From Norana najaformis (Eukaryota > Annelida > Clitellata > Crassiclitellata > Hormogastridae): a stretch of 64,000 nt of DNA. Of this stretch, positions 61,551 through 64,000 are shown in pieces (the stretch's first letter is position 1; each line of letters begins with the position of its first letter). Under the pieces are notes generated by a model that was not told where the DNA came from, ran no database searches, and saw nothing but the letters and a program-made list of their open reading frames with translations. The stretch covers positions 32,332,587-32,396,586 of the forward strand of contig OZ029916.1 in NCBI GenBank assembly GCA_964023275.1. Reading direction: 5' to 3'. Made by a program: the position numbers and the translations under genes.

Positions 61551-62750
61551 TCCAATCAGATTGCGTCTTGTCAGTATTAGTGTTTCAGTGAACAAATCGA
61601 CATTCCGTACTTTTACAGCAGCCATGGTCTTGGGCGATCACAGACTAATCACACGTTGTCTAAGCCCGGCTGTCAGCGACAATTTTTGTGAGCCTCCAGA
61701 ATTGGCATGGCTAGTTAAGCCATCGTTCAATCCATCGCATCTGAACATAGTCGTAGACGACGTTTGAGACTTCTGCAGTACGAGTGTCTACGTGAGACCA
61801 TAGTCGATCGATGGGCTTCTTGGTGTAGCAGCTGACGACTCCTACTTTAGAGTGGACCTGGCTCCGTTAGATCGTAGTTCGTTTACTCAAATTCTGGGCA
61901 TTGCTGGTTCAGTTTATCGGTTCAGCATATAGAAACTTGTAGAGTAGGCGCGCATTTTAAAGTAATGTCATGTAGGCTAATGATCGGTGCATATTGAAAC
62001 ACATTGGCCTAAGTCACCCTTTAAGTTACTTGATTCTACTTTCTTTAACTTTCTCTTGCTGGTCCTGAACTCCTTAGCACAGACTTCTGCAACTTCCTAA
62101 AATGCTATCCAGGCAGAGTTGCGTGGCTATGTCATCGAAAGCACACGATCCAGAGTCTTGTGACGATTAAAATGTGTTACTTTTATGAAAACGACAGTAG
62201 ACGTAGCTACAGTTCTCCAGTCTAACTATACTGCGGGGGTTGCCCTTCTTGTAAATAACGCATTCAGGCAATGCGTCGTAATGCGTCTTGTCAAAATTGG
62301 TTTTAGGCGCCCGTTATAAATTTGGTTGGTTGGTGTTAATTGTCATCGTGTTAAAACGTATTGATGGTGTTATCATGACGTTGACAATGACAGTTTAGAA
62401 GCACATTGTCATTTTCTGTCAGATGTCAAATTGTCATTAGCATTTGACGTTCCTTTATGTGATGTTTATTTTGTAAGACATCATTTTGACAACAGTAGCA
62501 TCATGACTCTTGCTACCTATCCTTGACGATATGAAAATGTTGATTCTATTACGGATGCAACTTACAAATACTAAATCTGATTGGAACATTTTCGATCCCA
62601 CATTATGACATATTTCGAAAATTAAAAGGAATTCCCTGGCTGGGTCCATTATAAAGAATCTCAGTTGTCAACATAAAACCCACGTTTTGCAATCACAATG
62701 CTAGCTATTTTCCGAACAGAAAGTTGTTTTAAAATACTCTCACAGTTTGC
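61551..62750. other. 3' flank of Kv gene 2
   Basis: Non-coding. TGTCAT words recur around 62338-62445 (partly inverted), giving weak pairing potential. No clear poly(A) signal close to the stop. Confidence 0.5.
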
Positions 62751-62754
62751 ATGC

Positions 62755-63075
62755 TATTATATTTAATCAGCCAATTTACCTTTACAGTTGCTCGCCTCTC
62801 AGTCCAAGAAATATTGTATGCGATCGCCTGACACACGGACTCATAGCGCCTAGAACAAAAGCAGCAGTCATATGGAGTCACGTAGCTTTCTCAGAAGCTG
62901 CTCCAAGTTCTTTTTGCTCTGCAAGATCTTTAGTGTCATTTAGGTCAAGGCTTAAACTCATCTTTTCCAACTTGTTTACCCAACAAAGATTTCTGGAAAG
63001 ATTTACGTACCGAGACTATCTTTCGCTTGGAGGTACAAACTTACCTCTTCCAGTCTGTTTATGATTCTTGATGTT
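62755..63075 (+). mobile_element. LINE remnant, family 2, RT C-terminal part
   Basis: Starts ATCAGCCAATTTACC like the copy at 33140, then reads FSEAAPSSFCSARSLVSF and SRLKLIFSNLF, the usual C-terminal pattern of LINE RT. Stop at 63062. Confidence 0.65.
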
Positions 63076-64000
63076 CCTTGATCAGCAGCGCCTTTGCGAT
63101 GTTCTTAAAGGCTATATAGGCCCACATGTCCCGTGCCTGTATGCCTGTATGAGTCGGACTTAAGTTATTTGCCGATTAGCTTCTACGCCTGGACTAACAA
63201 ATCGGAGACTAAAGCACATGAGGTTATGTTTTACGCACGAGTTTTTCCAAAAATAACGTGGCTTTGTTGATTGCGCGTGCGCAAAACTATTTTGCAGGCG
63301 GCCAGATGCTAACACAAATTATATTAATATTTTATATTCTTTATAAATAATATGAAATAATTAGAAGAAATAACCCGTCCAGAGATTACTCCAATTCTTA
63401 ACCGATCTAAAGCCAGTCTTTAAAATATATAATGCATTTCTAACATATGTTAGTCTCCATTTATTCACTGTGTTATTTAATAAAATATGCGATGAGTCGA
63501 AGATGTGCGACTGAATGAAGTTGAGTGTTGCAATGTGTTAAATACATACAGTTCACTTCAAAGCTTAGCCACTCGTGGCCGCGAAAAACGAAATCATCAA
63601 GTTCATCGTCGAGAACGAGTCGAGGGGATCCCGACTGTACCTAAGCACACGTTGACGTCGAAAACTTCGTGGAATCGACGAATTATGACGGCCGCCATTT
63701 TGTTTACCTTCATTACGCTCGAGCTTGTCCACGTGCGCCTGGTTGTGAGGTGGGCTATTGTTAGTCCGGGCGTAATCTCGTCGTGGATACCGGGCCCAGT
63801 GCATAAATATGGGATCAGGATCAATGAAAGGGCGACGATTAAGACTTATAGACAAGAACTGTTATGCTGCAGAAGATGTTTGAGGTGAATAAGATGGGTT
63901 AGATGATTGTCTTAATAGCGTGTTTCGATACTAACGACTTAACATTTGAATATACGCTACTTGATTTCGCCCTTCATAGATATTCCAGTATTCATTCCAC
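63076..64000. other. Right edge: AT-rich DNA, then a CpG-rich patch
   Basis: 63300-63550 is AT-rich. 63570-63830 has many CpGs and the sequence GGCCGCCATTTTG (63690-63702), the reverse of the CAAAATGGCGGCC start-site/YY1-type element, so it may be a promoter or first exon read leftward. Frames exist on both strands (127 codons plus, 96 and 73 minus) with no recognised family. Confidence 0.45.

Overview
The window is eukaryotic nuclear DNA, most likely from a marine invertebrate. I cannot place the species. The evidence is spliced genes with GT-AG introns, long non-coding stretches rich in microsatellites, tRNA-derived SINEs, decayed APE-type LINEs and two Shaker-type potassium channel genes with uninterrupted reading frames. 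No operons, CRISPR arrays, rRNA genes or convincing stand-alone tRNA genes were seen. Most reading frames are repeat translations or chance ORFs.

Region 1 (1-16.2 kb) holds a secreted chymotrypsin-family serine protease locus, seen twice on the + strand. The left copy (exons at 265-355, 1436-1607, 2394-2551, 3865-4029) has the 3' end and clean reading frames. The right copy (from 11426) has the TATA box, signal-peptide exon and His57 exon, then repeats the left copy almost base for base (13068-16195 against 1-3104). It carries many one-base indels that break the exons and stops at a 10-N gap. Between the copies lie two halves of an L2/CR1-like LINE in inverted order (3' half, then 5' half). 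The 5' half encodes a 2A-like motif upstream of the endonuclease.

Region 2 (16.2-26.9 kb) is mostly non-coding. It has a possible terminal exon ending in a di-lysine signal (17436-17547), a cluster of tRNA-derived SINEs, a long (CT)n(CA)n tract, an unrecognised 140-residue protein with a C-terminal membrane segment (20948-21370), a foldback element with 61-bp arms (21751-22087) and a 24-bp minisatellite (25772-26101).

Region 3 (26.9-60.2 kb) starts with Shaker-type Kv gene 1 (26965-28293). About 32 kb of repeat-dense DNA follows: remnants of several LINE families, at least three SINE families, simple repeats of many kinds, a second minisatellite (25-bp unit, 56111-56640) and a pair of 330-360-bp repeats in inverted orientation 5 kb apart.

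Region 4 (60.2-64 kb) holds Shaker-type Kv gene 2 (60234-61550), another LINE fragment and a CpG-rich patch near the right edge. The two channels share strand, uninterrupted frames, very short C-tails and an S4 with five charged positions. They look like diverged members of a local Kv1-type cluster and could in principle co-assemble through their T1 domains; that is inference.
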